A DNA stretch of 64,000 bases from Chryseobacterium jejuense (GTDB taxonomy: Bacteria; Bacteroidota; Bacteroidia; Flavobacteriales; Weeksellaceae): the NCBI RefSeq assembly GCF_017877355.1, contig NZ_JAGIPR010000003.1:310001-374000 (forward strand), given 5' to 3'. Positions 39,226 through 48,964 of the stretch are shown in pieces. Under the pieces are notes generated by a model. The model was not told the origin of the DNA and ran no database searches. It saw only the letters and a list, made by a program, of their open reading frames with translations. Every line of letters starts with the position of its first letter. The first letter of the stretch is position 1. The translations under genes and the position numbers were made by a program.

Positions 39226-39684
39226 ATGATAAAAAAAATTCTCTTACTATCTTTTGTTTCAAGCCTAGCAACAAATCTTATTTCAGCAAAGGCGAAAATT
39301 CCATTTGGAAAGGTTGATAAAATAGAAATAATAGCAGATTTACCGAACACTGAGAAATATGCTGTAAGTAAAGACTCAAAAGAATACCTGGATTTAGCAA
39401 GAATGCACCAGGAATATAATATTGCCTGGGTTATTCCGGTCTGGATAACGCAGGAACCCAAATTGGTCTTAGCAAAAAAAGAAAGTGACGAATATTTCGA
39501 ATTAACCAATGAACAGTTAGATCAGGTTATGAATGAAAATAAACTGAATAAAGAAGGTCTTTTGCAGCTTGGGCTTTACACACAATATGGAGGAAAATTC
39601 ATAATAGTATTGATTATCGGACTTATTCTCTATGGGATTTTTTCTAAAGACAAGCCTAAAAAAGTAAATCCAACAACTATTTAA
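39226..39684 (+). CDS. Hypothetical exported protein with C-terminal membrane helix
   Basis: I start at ATG 39226 (MIKKILLLSFVSSLATNLIS), giving a signal peptide and 152 residues. The longer open frame from 39121 adds a non-hydrophobic, basic stretch and was rejected. The middle part is rich in Lys/Glu and short strands. The C-terminus has one hydrophobic helix (FIIVLIIGLILYGIF) followed by a basic tail, so it should sit in the inner membrane with most of its mass outside. I do not recognise the family. It is the first full gene behind regulatory copy 2 and lies 28 bp from the next gene. Confidence 0.65.
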   Translation: MIKKILLLSFVSSLATNLISAKAKIPFGKVDKIEIIADLPNTEKYAVSKDSKEYLDLARMHQEYNIAWVIPVWITQEPKLVLAKKESDEYFELTNEQLDQVMNENKLNKEGLLQLGLYTQYGGKFIIVLIIGLILYGIFSKDKPKKVNPTTI

Positions 39685-39712
39685 ATAGTAAAAAACTTAA
39701 ACCAAATAAAAA

Positions 39713-40411
39713 ATGAATCCATTATTTTTAATTCCAGTCGTAGTAATAATTGCAGGGATAGTTTTCATGATTATCATGAATAAAAAACACAAAACTGCAA
39801 AATCAGAAATTGATTTAGATTCTGAAAGAACTAAATATAACCAGTATAAGCAAGAGCTTTTAGCTCAGGATTTTCCAAAAATAACAGAGTGGATGAGAGG
39901 GAAGCGAATTGATGCTTTTACTTCTGCATCTGTTCCCCAGTCAACAACCAATAAGATGCAGGAACTTGTAACAGACGGACTAAAAAATGTAGCATTATCT
40001 GCAATAGGGGTAAAGCTTAGACGTATTGAAACAGACTCTTTCTGGGTTTTAAGTGGAAACGATTTACATTTTTTCAGCACTGATACAGTTGGTGAATTAG
40101 ATGAACACATTGTATTTGATAATTTTAGAATCGAACAAGCCACGCTTCAGTATGGAGGTATCCTGAAATCGCAATTGGGTGTTTATGCCAAATCATCAGA
40201 AGAATATTTACCCAAAACACATGTTATCACTTTTGATATAGATGGAAGCTCCTTATCTCTTGAAATTCATGATAGACTTAATTATAGGGTTGATCCTGAA
40301 GATATGCTCAACCTGAAAAAGCAATTGAAAACAAGAGCAAAATATCAGGTAGTCGGCGAAAAATTGGCGGAAATTTTACAAGACAGATTTCCTAATTTAA
40401 AAATGTCTTAA
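39713..40411 (+). CDS. Hypothetical membrane-anchored protein
   Basis: A 232-aa protein with one N-terminal transmembrane helix (LIPVVVIIAGIVFMIIM) followed by a basic stop-transfer KKHK, so the ~200-residue soluble part is probably cytosolic. The soluble part has beta-rich stretches such as SFWVLSGNDLHFFS and THVITFDIDGSSLSLEI, which hint at a PH-like or similar sandwich. I recognise no named family. It lies 6 bp before the DUF1266 gene, and the tight packing suggests they work together. Confidence 0.65.
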   Translation: MNPLFLIPVVVIIAGIVFMIIMNKKHKTAKSEIDLDSERTKYNQYKQELLAQDFPKITEWMRGKRIDAFTSASVPQSTTNKMQELVTDGLKNVALSAIGVKLRRIETDSFWVLSGNDLHFFSTDTVGELDEHIVFDNFRIEQATLQYGGILKSQLGVYAKSSEEYLPKTHVITFDIDGSSLSLEIHDRLNYRVDPEDMLNLKKQLKTRAKYQVVGEKLAEILQDRFPNLKMS

Positions 40412-40417
40412 TATAGC

Positions 40418-41131
40418 ATGGGGCTTTTATCAAAATTTTTAAATTCATTTAAAAGCATACGATTAAATGATAAAAATAGAGTAAATGGCTATTTATTGGA
40501 TCATTTGCTGGTAGGTTCAATGTATGCCGAACAACAGTCGGCATACTTGAATTCTTATGAAACAGGGGTAAACAAATCTGATATTAGAGAGCTAGTTGAA
40601 ACCTATTGGGGGATATCAGATCAAGATCAGGCTATAGAAATTCTCCAAAGCTTGCATACCAGAAATCAGGATGAAGATATTGATGTGGTATATAAAGCAT
40701 TTGAAAATTCAGAAAACTATGTTGAAATTTTAAGATCAAATCTCCCCAATGAAGAGGACGTTTTTGAATATTACCTGAATCTGTTCAGAACATTGAAAAA
40801 TGTTGTTCCTGAATTAATTGAGCAGAAAATTATCACAGATTTTACTCAGTTAAAAAAAATAAAAGATAGTGGCTGGAATTATGGAAGAAGTGTGTTTTTA
40901 GCGCGTTGCTGCCACGAATTAGGTTATATTTCTGAAAAAGAACTCATTGAATATTTAGCAAAATCCCACAAGGAATTGAAAAAATATTGCAGCACCTGGA
41001 AGGAATACACAACGAGTTATATTTTTGGAAGAGCAATGTGGGGTGGAGGCCATAATGCTGGAATGATACAGATAGCAGATGATCTGCTGAATAACAGTCA
41101 AAGTCCACTCAAAAATAAAACGTATATCTGA
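40418..41131 (+). CDS. DUF1266-like protein
   Basis: A 237-aa cytosolic protein. The C-terminal half contains SGWNYGRSVFLARCCHELGY, the stretch EKELIEYLA, then WKEYTTSYIFGRAMWGG. This follows the DUF1266 pattern of a W-D/N-x-x-R helix, a long helix and a W...Y..GR-W motif. The N-terminal half ends in ETYWGISDQDQAIEILQSL, also typical. DUF1266 proteins occur beside membrane proteins and polymorphic-toxin genes, but no function is established. It is part of the four-gene operon behind regulatory copy 2. Confidence 0.75.
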   Translation: MGLLSKFLNSFKSIRLNDKNRVNGYLLDHLLVGSMYAEQQSAYLNSYETGVNKSDIRELVETYWGISDQDQAIEILQSLHTRNQDEDIDVVYKAFENSENYVEILRSNLPNEEDVFEYYLNLFRTLKNVVPELIEQKIITDFTQLKKIKDSGWNYGRSVFLARCCHELGYISEKELIEYLAKSHKELKKYCSTWKEYTTSYIFGRAMWGGGHNAGMIQIADDLLNNSQSPLKNKTYI

Positions 41132-41147
41132 TTAGAAAAAAGTAAGT

Positions 41148-42509
41148 ATGAAAAACTCAAAATTAATATTTCTTTTAGGAGTTAGCTTGCTCTCTTTCAA
41201 GGGCCTTTCACAAACCAAAATGACTGAAAGAAATGTCAACGTAACGAAGAATCGGATCAGTCTTCCTGATAAGTTGTCACAATACATGAAAGCCCAGGCA
41301 GATGTGAATGGGTTTAGCGGTACTGTTCTGATTGTCAGAAAAGATTCTGTGCTTCTGCGGGAGGCTTATGGCTATGCAAATTATGAATGGAAAGTAAAAA
41401 CAACTCCCAATACAAAATACAGTTTGGCTTCTGTAAGCAAGCAGTTTACGGCTGCTGCTATTCTTCAACTGGCAGAACGTAAACTTTTATCATTAGACGA
41501 TAAACTGAATACATATTTTCCAGACATTCCCAAAGGAGATCAGATCACCCTTCATATAATGCTTTCTCATATGTCCGGACTTTCAATGGATTTTGATGAA
41601 CTCTATCTGAATCAGGTTTCCTTAACCCGGAATGATGTATTGAATTATATTTTTCAAAAAAAGCTTTTATTTACGCCCGGAGAGCAGACGGCATATAGTA
41701 ATATTGGTTATTATTTGCTGGCTCGCATTATAGAAAAAATAAGCGGTAAAAGCTATTCGGAGTATTTGAAAGAAAACATTTTTGTTCCACTGAAAATGGC
41801 TGAAACTGGAGTGATGACCAATGATGAGGTGGTTGTCAATATGGCTGACAGATATACCAGGAAAGGAAAAGATTATAATAAAAATCCATACATCAACTGG
41901 GAGTTCAATATTGGACATGATGGCATCTATTCAACAGCAGATGACCTTTTAAAATGGGATAAAGCTTTATATGGTACAACCGTTTTAAGTGAAAAGATGA
42001 AACAATTGATGTTTACATCCTATAATGACCAAAATTTTGGATATGGTTTTTTGGTCAATCCTTTCTACAATCAAGGGCATCAATTAATTGCTCATGATGG
42101 AGGTTTCTTTGGGGCAATGACTTCTTTAAACCGCTATGTAGATGATGGCTTGCTTATTGTCGTTCTTTCTAATAATCAGTCCCCTGCATATATGTTGGCA
42201 TACGGATTAGCGGCTATATGTTTTGATAAAGATGTAGAACTTCCTTATCATCATCAGAAGGTTAAAAATAATGGAGCACTTTATCCGCTTTTTACAGGAA
42301 ATTATGATGGTATTAAAATTCTTGAAAATAATGGAAAGCTCTATTATAACGACCTTGATATTGAACTGTTTCCGGAATCCGATACTAAATTTTTTAGGTC
42401 AGATGATGATAACAGGACAGTCGAATTTATTAAAGATTCCAAAGGGAAATATTCAACGATTAAGCTGACTAAGGCAGGAGTAGGAGAGATACGAAAGAAA
42501 AAAGATTAA
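41148..42509 (+). CDS. Exported serine hydrolase, class C beta-lactamase fold
   Basis: A signal peptide (KLIFLLGVSLLSFKGLSQ) is followed by a 430-aa mature protein with SxxK in LASVSKQFTAA and the intact tyrosine motif YSNIGYYLL. A C-terminal beta-rich extension (about 370-453) follows, ending LTKAGVGEIRKKK. It closes the operon started by regulatory copy 2, 16 bp after the DUF1266 gene. It is the third such hydrolase within 10 kb, and the only one of the three with the canonical YxN. Likely periplasmic amidase/esterase or D-Ala-type peptidase. Confidence 0.88.
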   Translation: MKNSKLIFLLGVSLLSFKGLSQTKMTERNVNVTKNRISLPDKLSQYMKAQADVNGFSGTVLIVRKDSVLLREAYGYANYEWKVKTTPNTKYSLASVSKQFTAAAILQLAERKLLSLDDKLNTYFPDIPKGDQITLHIMLSHMSGLSMDFDELYLNQVSLTRNDVLNYIFQKKLLFTPGEQTAYSNIGYYLLARIIEKISGKSYSEYLKENIFVPLKMAETGVMTNDEVVVNMADRYTRKGKDYNKNPYINWEFNIGHDGIYSTADDLLKWDKALYGTTVLSEKMKQLMFTSYNDQNFGYGFLVNPFYNQGHQLIAHDGGFFGAMTSLNRYVDDGLLIVVLSNNQSPAYMLAYGLAAICFDKDVELPYHHQKVKNNGALYPLFTGNYDGIKILENNGKLYYNDLDIELFPESDTKFFRSDDDNRTVEFIKDSKGKYSTIKLTKAGVGEIRKKKD

Positions 42510-42601
42510 GAGTGTTGTATAATCCTGAAAATACATGATGATATACTTTGAAAGTGTAGTATTAGTATATATCCAATGCACAGTAAACTATACGTATGCA
42601 A

Positions 42602-42644
42602 AGAGACCGGCATCAGTATCCTCATGGATAAGATGTCGGTCTTT
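42602..42644 (+). terminator. Weak hairpin terminator candidate
   Basis: AGACCGGCATC (42604-42614) pairs with GATGTCGGTCT (42632-42642) with one G-T. The loop is 17 nt and the T-run after it is short. Confidence 0.4.
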
Positions 42645-42710
42645 CTGTATGAAACTATCATTCTTATATCCTGTAGTCTTCAGAATGTTAAGAGTGTTCA
42701 GTGAACGGGA

Positions 42711-42865
42711 TTAGCTTAGGTTACGCCTAGCACCTTTGCCACCATCAGCATTAATGATTGAACCTATAATAAAACTGTTTTTTGCAACGGTGTACACCAT
42801 TTCTGCAATGTCATCAATTTCTCCAACTTCTCCAACTCTGTTCAGTAAGTACAAACCAGCACTCT
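42711..42865 (-). pseudogene. C-terminal fragment of an SDR oxidoreductase
   Basis: Read on the minus strand, 42711-42865 encodes about 48 residues containing NRVGEVGEIDDIAEMVYTV, then IIGSIINADGGKGARR and a stop. This is the usual C-terminal signature of short-chain dehydrogenases (RxGEPxEIAxxVxxL...GxxxxxDGG). Nothing upstream at 42866-43033 encodes the rest of such a protein, so only the tail survives. It shows that this gap was once a gene lost by deletion. Confidence 0.7.
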
Positions 42866-43033
42866 GAATGAATAGAATATAGATAATTTTTATTCACAAA
42901 TTACCACTACATTAGTGCTTTAAAAAAGCAACTCATTATTTTGAATTAAAAAAAATAATGAAACTGTTTTCTGGTATGTATAAGTAAACCCAACATAAAC
43001 TTCCCAGTTTCTCAAATAAACTAAAAATAACTA

Positions 43034-44779
43034 ATGAAAACATTTTTGAATTTCATCATTCTATTTCTGGCATTTTTCACCGGTTCAGCACAACAAACTC
43101 GAAAAATAAAGTCGGAGGATTTAAAAAGTATCTACAACATACAAGATAGTGTTTTAGTAAAAACGAGAGACGGAGCAACATTATCTTTAATGATTGTGAG
43201 AAAAAAGGGAGATGAAAATCCTAAACCTGTAATCCTTCAATCCACTATTTATGTTAGAGACAAAGGTAGAGATATTATCTCATTAAAGAGATCCGCAGAC
43301 AATGGCTACGTGGGTGTTATTGCTTATGCGAGAGGAAAAAGATTTAGTCCTGACGAAATATTTCCATATGAAAATGATGCCAATGACACTTATGATGTTA
43401 TCGACTGGATTAGCAAACAAAAGTGGTGTAATGGAAGTGTTGGCATGTATGGCGGAAGTTATAATGGCTTTACTCAATGGGCAGCATGTAAAACCCTGCA
43501 TCCAGCCCTTAAAACAATTGTACCATCAGTTGCTGCACGACCAGGTCAGGGGTTACCTGTAGAAAATAATATTTTCGTCAACCCAAATTACGAATGGTCA
43601 TTTTATGTTGGAAATAATAAATATCTGGATACTATAGCCGGAAATGACAGAAAACGTTTTCGTGAAATGCAGAACAGATGGTGGGAAAAAGGAATCGCTT
43701 ATAAAAAATTAGACAGTATAGATGGTGTTCCTAATAAATGGTTTCAACGATGGATAAGTCATCCATCTTTTGATAGCTATTGGCAAAAAATGACACCTTA
43801 TAAAGAAGATTTTACACAAATAAAAATTCCAATTTTAGCCTTTGACGGATATTACAATGATGGCCAAAGCTCTGGATTGTACTATCTAAGAGAACTTCAA
43901 AAATATAGCCCGCAAACACCTGCATATCTTATCATTGGACCTTATGGGCATTTTGGGACACAGAGCGGCGGAGAAAGTGTTTTGTACGAATACAAGGTTG
44001 ATCCGGTTGCATTGTTTGACATTAATAAAATTACTTATCAATGGTTTGATTATATATTAAAAAATGGAACTAAACCGGAAATTCTAAAGGATAAAATTAA
44101 CTATGAGGTAATGGGAGCCAATGAATGGCGGAGCGCCCCATCAATTGATAAAATGAGTAATGGTTTTTTAACACTTTACTTAACCAATGATAAGGCTGGT
44201 AAGTACTATGCTCTGAATCTAAAGAAACCTGTTAAAAATAGTTTTTTATCGCAAGAAGTTGATTTTGCAGATAGAGAGAAAACAAATAATGATTATTATC
44301 CGGAGCCCCTTATTCGGAAAGAAATAGATACAACCAATGGATTTAATTTTATTAGTGAACCTTTAAAAGAATCCATATTGATTAATGGCTCATTTCTAGG
44401 AACCATTAAGGCAAGTATTAATAAGCTGGATATGGACATTGGTGTAACATTATATGAAGTAATGCCCAATGGAGAATATTTTCACTTATCTTATTTTATT
44501 GGACGGGCCAGCTACGCAAATGATATCACCCATAGAAAATTATTAAAACCAAATGTTATTGAAACTATTCCGTTCTCTAATACCCACTTGGTAAGCAAAC
44601 GACTAAGCAAAGGAAGTAGATTATTAGTATATCTAAATATAAATAAGAATCCATTTTCTGAATTAAATTACGGAACAGGTAAAACAGTAACTGAAGAAAC
44701 CATTAAAGACGCCAAAGAGCCATTAAAAGTGAAATGGTACAACGACAGTTTTGTTAAAATCCCCATATTAAAAGACTAA
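43034..44779 (+). CDS. CocE/NonD family (peptidase S15-like) hydrolase
   Basis: A signal peptide (FLNFIILFLAFFTGSAQQ) leads a 581-aa protein. The alpha/beta-hydrolase core has VIAYARGKRFS and the nucleophile elbow GMYGGSYNGF near residue 145. The acid and His lie in LAFDGYYNDGQ and IIGPYGHFG. The C-terminal jelly-roll domain (about 390-581) is typical of X-Pro dipeptidyl-peptidase/cocaine-esterase enzymes. Expected activity: hydrolysis of acyl esters, beta-lactam-like acyl chains or N-terminal peptides in the periplasm. It is monocistronic, with an SDR remnant and AT-rich DNA in front of it. Confidence 0.9.
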   Translation: MKTFLNFIILFLAFFTGSAQQTRKIKSEDLKSIYNIQDSVLVKTRDGATLSLMIVRKKGDENPKPVILQSTIYVRDKGRDIISLKRSADNGYVGVIAYARGKRFSPDEIFPYENDANDTYDVIDWISKQKWCNGSVGMYGGSYNGFTQWAACKTLHPALKTIVPSVAARPGQGLPVENNIFVNPNYEWSFYVGNNKYLDTIAGNDRKRFREMQNRWWEKGIAYKKLDSIDGVPNKWFQRWISHPSFDSYWQKMTPYKEDFTQIKIPILAFDGYYNDGQSSGLYYLRELQKYSPQTPAYLIIGPYGHFGTQSGGESVLYEYKVDPVALFDINKITYQWFDYILKNGTKPEILKDKINYEVMGANEWRSAPSIDKMSNGFLTLYLTNDKAGKYYALNLKKPVKNSFLSQEVDFADREKTNNDYYPEPLIRKEIDTTNGFNFISEPLKESILINGSFLGTIKASINKLDMDIGVTLYEVMPNGEYFHLSYFIGRASYANDITHRKLLKPNVIETIPFSNTHLVSKRLSKGSRLLVYLNINKNPFSELNYGTGKTVTEETIKDAKEPLKVKWYNDSFVKIPILKD

Positions 44780-45039
44780 TTTGGAATGAGATTTTATGAC
44801 ATTAATAAAAGTAATGGAGGTACATTTACAACTTTGTGATCTTAGACTAGAAAATCTATGAGATACATGCAGTAGAGTTGATGATGTAAACTATTTCTAC
44901 TATTGGCATATTAAGTGTATTATGGAAAGGAATTCAATACTGTGCTAATATTGAGCTGAATATGTATATATTTACTACTGGAGGCTGTGGTTTTCTTTTA
45001 GAAAGAAATCACTTTATTTAACTAACCTTTTGGACAGTA

Positions 45040-45627
45040 ATGAAGACTTATCAATTCTGTTTTAATAATAACAATAAGACCTTAGCTATTTTGTTTTGGT
45101 TTTTTACCACATTACTGACTATTACCCTAACAACAACCATTGTAGTGATACCTTCGGAAGCTTATTTTCCGAGCTGGCTCTTGCTGTTATCTTTTCCGTT
45201 AATGTTAATATCCATTTACAGACTTTATAAAGTAGCATCAAAGAGAAAGTCAATAGAAATAATTACGTTAAATAAAGAAGGATTTACCAGTTCCTGTTTC
45301 GGTTCTGTTTTATTTTCCGATATAAGAGCTATCAAAATTCCTGCTCGGGAAATATCATTGTTGGGTGGAGTAAACTATGATTATTACAAACGAACCGAAG
45401 CGGATACTCCTCATCTCGTCATTTCAATTACGACTTACGATGGCAAAATATTACATTGGGTTTTAGAAGAGTGGGGTGGGTTTTATAACTCAAAAGCAGA
45501 CTTTTTAATTTTCTTTGAGTTTCTCACAGCACTAACCGATCAACTTTACCAACTTTACTACGATAACAAACCTACTTGCAATTATTTAAAAATCCTTGAT
45601 GAAAATGGTTCCTGGGAAAAAGATTGA
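45040..45627 (+). CDS. Hypothetical protein with two membrane helices
   Basis: A 195-aa protein with two adjacent hydrophobic segments in the first 65 residues (LAILFWFFTTLLTITLT and FPSWLLLLSFPLMLISIY), then a soluble part with beta-strand spacing (EIITLNKEGFTSS, VLFSDIRAIKIPAREI). Two helices followed by such a domain resemble membrane PH-like (YdbT/DUF-type) proteins, but I cannot assign a family. About 260 bp of AT-rich DNA with no other gene precedes it. Confidence 0.6.
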   Translation: MKTYQFCFNNNNKTLAILFWFFTTLLTITLTTTIVVIPSEAYFPSWLLLLSFPLMLISIYRLYKVASKRKSIEIITLNKEGFTSSCFGSVLFSDIRAIKIPAREISLLGGVNYDYYKRTEADTPHLVISITTYDGKILHWVLEEWGGFYNSKADFLIFFEFLTALTDQLYQLYYDNKPTCNYLKILDENGSWEKD

Positions 45628-46344
45628 GAACAGAGTGATGTATAATTGTTTGATTTACAGTGGTTAATATTGTTTTTTTTAATCATCAAGCTTACGATTT
45701 TAAAAAAAATAATAATTTCTCCAAATCAAGACTATATAGAATCCATTAGCCCTCTTTAAGAATTATTTAATAACCACTTGAGTATTTTAGACCATGGAAT
45801 TCTATAACAATTCTATTTTCTTTTGCTCAAATTTTTGTGCTTTAATGCTAAAAGAACAAGAAAAGGGATAATAATCAGCAATGGGACCATGAACTGGTTG
45901 GTGAATTATCAATTTATTCATGAGGTAGATTTTGATCTTATTAAAGGGTTATTTATTATCTAATTGGGATATTTTGATTGACCACTTTAGCTCCTATATC
46001 AATCATTATGGGCTCTCATTCATCGAGTTTGATGATGTTATAATATTACAATTTTTTTAGAATTTACCTTTTCAAATACAAATGCAAAAAATTTCATTGG
46101 AAACTGTGTACTCTTGAAATGAAGCCCGTTAAAACGGGGAAAGACAACGACAAACTCAACTAAATAGACACTGATGCTCAGATTTATTACATTATTTTTG
46201 GGAGTTAAATGTATTTACAATCCTCAATATTATGGGGATTCGGCTACATTATAACATAAATAATCATAATTATGTGAAATAAAACATAATAATAATTAAA
46301 TAAAATTATACATTAGCGTAAAAACTAAACCAAACTTACACAAT
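45628..46344. other. Gene-free AT-rich stretch with possible decayed coding DNA
   Basis: About 720 bp without a supported gene. Around 45870-45970 a short frame reads GTMNWLVNYQFIHEVDFDLI before a stop, which looks like worn coding sequence but matches nothing I know. CCCGTTAAAACGGG at about 46127-46140 is a small hairpin. The end of the stretch must carry the promoter of the terpene synthase pseudogene. Confidence 0.4.
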
Positions 46345-47352
46345 ATGGATAATGAAAATTTTAGTACCCTTGAACTTCTTCGTCAACAGTTCAGGCATCC
46401 CTTCCCTAAGTTAAAAAATCCAAATGCCGAACAACTACAGCAGATTACCGAAAATCAATGGATCGATGGAGAGTATCTCTGGTTGTATGAGCAGAATCCC
46501 GACCTTCGGAAAAAGTACAAAAAAATCAAAACAGCACATATTGCTGCTCAATGGTTTCCCACTGCTCCCCTTGAAAAGGTCAAACCCATCTGCAGATTAA
46601 TGTTATGGACTCTGTACTCTGTACAGTGATGATCTCTATGAAGAAAGTGAGCCGGAAGATATTGGATATGTACACACCCAGTCTATTGCGATATTGAAAG
46701 GTGAAATAACCGCTAAGGATTCTGGAATACCTTTAGGGCCTATGTTAGCTTCTTTAAGAGAAGAACTCTTGTAAGTTATACCACATTGTCCGTTTTACGC
46801 AAATGATCAGTTGGTATTTTACAGGATTGGAAACAGAATTAAAATACAAGAAAAATAAAGTTTATCTCATTGTGAGTGAATGTATTGCATTGAGCGAAAA
46901 TTCTGTCTGTCTCTATCCTTTTCTACAGCTTACGGAGTTAGAAACAGAAATTGTGCTTCCACCGTAGATTCATGCACATCCTGTCGTCATTCGCCTGCAA
47001 ACACTTGCCTGCCATTGGGTTACTTTTTTAATGAAGTACAATATGTACTGAAGAATGAAGCAACTGACAGTATTTACTATAATATCGTAAAAGTGACCCA
47101 ACACGAACAGCAAATGTCCCTTAAAGAAGCTTGTATTGAAGATTTACGTCTTCACAATGAAGATCTGAAAGGGTTTTTAGAATTACAAGCCAATCTTCCT
47201 GATTTTGGAATCTGGCAGGACGTAGTGGTCAACTAGGTATATTATATGAGCATGGGGCTGAGCGGATGGAAAAATACATCGACCGTTATACCGCAGCTGA
47301 ATTTCTTGGGGCAGCAGAACTAAAAACGAAGCTGAATAAGCTTCAACAATAA
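46345..47352 (+). pseudogene. Broken terpene synthase, paralogue of the next gene
   Basis: Fragments in different frames line up with the intact terpene synthase at 47440. The N-terminal part is open 46345-46629. A 7-bp tandem duplication (TCTGTAC at 46611-46617 and 46618-46624) then shifts the frame. Taking out one copy restores LWTLYSDDLYEESEPEDIGY, with the Asp-rich motif in place. Later frames hold YPFLQLTELETEI, a stop, HPVVIRLQTLACHW, then FNEVQYVLKNEA and LHNEDLKGFLELQANLPDFG, equal in order to the intact copy. The metal-binding NDxxS motif reads NEVQY here. At least one 7-bp insertion, one stop and further shifts make it dead. A short frame (EKYIDRYTAAEFLG) runs on to 47352. Confidence 0.85.
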
Positions 47353-47439
47353 TTTGTATAAGAATATTTTTAATTTAAAATATCTTACCATAATAACAAC
47401 CTTTCAAACATCAATTTAACACTTTAATTTAGAAAAAAA

Positions 47440-48438
47440 ATGAAACCAGAAGATTACAACCCGTCGAATTACCTGCCTCAAGGTTATTACCCTTGGCCGG
47501 ATAAAATCAATGCTAACGTGGAGCAAATGGGCATTGATTACAGAAACTGGATTGATACTGATTATGTATATTTATCTGAAAATATACGTGAACGATACAA
47601 GAGCATGAACCTGCACAGGTGTTCGGCAAGAATGTATCCTTATGCAAGTTATGAGCGTGTAACACCTATGCATCGGTATGTTGTTTTCCATACCATATTT
47701 GACGATCAGCTTGAATATGCAACCGAAGAAGAGGTCAGTAGATATTGTGACCGACTCGTAGCAATATTCAGGGGAGACAGCCTTACTCCAGAGGATCCCG
47801 GATATTTCATTCAGGCTGCCAAAATCAGAGATGAATTTCGTGCTTTTATGCCTGATGAATGGATGAAACGCTTGGCAGATACTTTTTACACTGTTACAAG
47901 ATATGGTGCTCAAGAAGAGGCAACTTATAAGGCGACGCAAACAGTACCTTCACTTGCATTATTTAAAGTAATCCGGGAATATTCAATTGTAATATTTCCT
48001 TATTTCTATTTGGTTGATGCAGAGTTTCATACCTTTTTAACAGAAGAGGTAGAGCGCCATCCTGTGATACAGCGTGTTCGATCCCTATGGTCAAGAATTA
48101 TTGCCTGGCAGAATGATATCCAGGGATTGAAAAAAGAACTAAGCAAAGATACCGAAGTTATGAATATCGTTATCGTCTTACAGAGAAACTATAACTTGTC
48201 ATTGGAAGATGCCATGACTGAAGCTATGAAGATTCATGATGATGATCTTGCAGAACTTGTTGCTTTACAGGAAGACCTTCCCGACTTTGGGAAGTATCAG
48301 GAAGAGATAAAACAATTGTTCCTAGGCTGGGGTAGTCTGATACAAGGTCTGAATACTTTTTACCTGCTAGATACAAATCGTTATGATCCAGAATGCTTTG
48401 CATGGCCTGATCGGGAAACTGAAGATACATCACTTTAG
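47440..48438 (+). CDS. Class I terpene synthase
   Basis: A 332-aa soluble protein with the class I terpene cyclase signature. The Asp-rich motif is in VVFHTIFDDQLEYATEEE (DD at 88-89). The second metal site is WQNDIQGLKKEL (NDxxxxxKE, 225-233), where the usual Ser is Gly. The length fits bacterial mono/sesqui/diterpene synthases of the terpene_syn_C_2 type. It would cyclise a prenyl diphosphate with Mg2+; the product cannot be predicted. It lies 87 bp after its own decayed paralogue and no prenyltransferase or P450 is adjacent. A strong terminator follows. Confidence 0.88.
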   Translation: MKPEDYNPSNYLPQGYYPWPDKINANVEQMGIDYRNWIDTDYVYLSENIRERYKSMNLHRCSARMYPYASYERVTPMHRYVVFHTIFDDQLEYATEEEVSRYCDRLVAIFRGDSLTPEDPGYFIQAAKIRDEFRAFMPDEWMKRLADTFYTVTRYGAQEEATYKATQTVPSLALFKVIREYSIVIFPYFYLVDAEFHTFLTEEVERHPVIQRVRSLWSRIIAWQNDIQGLKKELSKDTEVMNIVIVLQRNYNLSLEDAMTEAMKIHDDDLAELVALQEDLPDFGKYQEEIKQLFLGWGSLIQGLNTFYLLDTNRYDPECFAWPDRETEDTSL

Positions 48439-48516
48439 ATTATAATTGATTTCATCACAAACATTATAGATAATGATATATAATGGATTGATAAAATAAT
48501 CAACCAACAACTCTAT

Positions 48517-48552
48517 AACAAAAACAGCATCAATCTTGATGCTGTTTTTGTT
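48517..48552. terminator. Bidirectional intrinsic terminator
   Basis: AACAAAAACAGCATCA (48517-48532) and its exact complement (48537-48552) form a 16-bp stem with loop ATCT. The A- and T-rich flanks let it work in both directions. Confidence 0.9.
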
Positions 48553-48964
48553 AAACACTCTTTTTCTGATGTCATAATTAGTACTAACACCTTGAAGATA
48601 ACCAACCATCAATGATCAATATAGCTAAGTAACCTGTTATAAATGAATATAATAATTTGTATAAAGCCAAAAACAAGTTAATTAAATTTCTCTCAATTGA
48701 ATATAAAAAATGATTGAGGGAATTTTAGAATTTTGTTTTTAAATAATTGTTAACCAGTTTATAGAGTAATTAGACTGGTTAAGTACAGTAAATTAACCTT
48801 TGAATGAGAGTCAAAAATATGCTACATACCCCTAAAATCATAAAACCAACCTAATCTCAATAGATTAAAAAAAATAGATTACTTAGCAAAGAACTTAATA
48901 AAAAAGATTCCGATAAAAATAAAATTAACTTCTTAAGTGCTGTCTGTTTCCATATTAACTTATT
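48553..48964. other. AT-rich intergenic region between convergent genes
   Basis: No supported gene. The sequence is strongly AT-rich with no clear repeat or promoter. A 60-codon minus-strand frame over the terminator (48430-48612) is not credible. Confidence 0.5.

Noticed and set aside
33015..42509. Beta-lactamase resistance genes
   Set aside because: The SxxK/YxN hydrolases resemble general serine hydrolases; they lack features that would single out true class C beta-lactamases, and one has YST for YxN.
46880..47236. 118-codon frame as an independent gene
   Set aside because: Its second half aligns in order with the C-terminus of the intact terpene synthase; the first part is out of frame, so it is part of the pseudogene.
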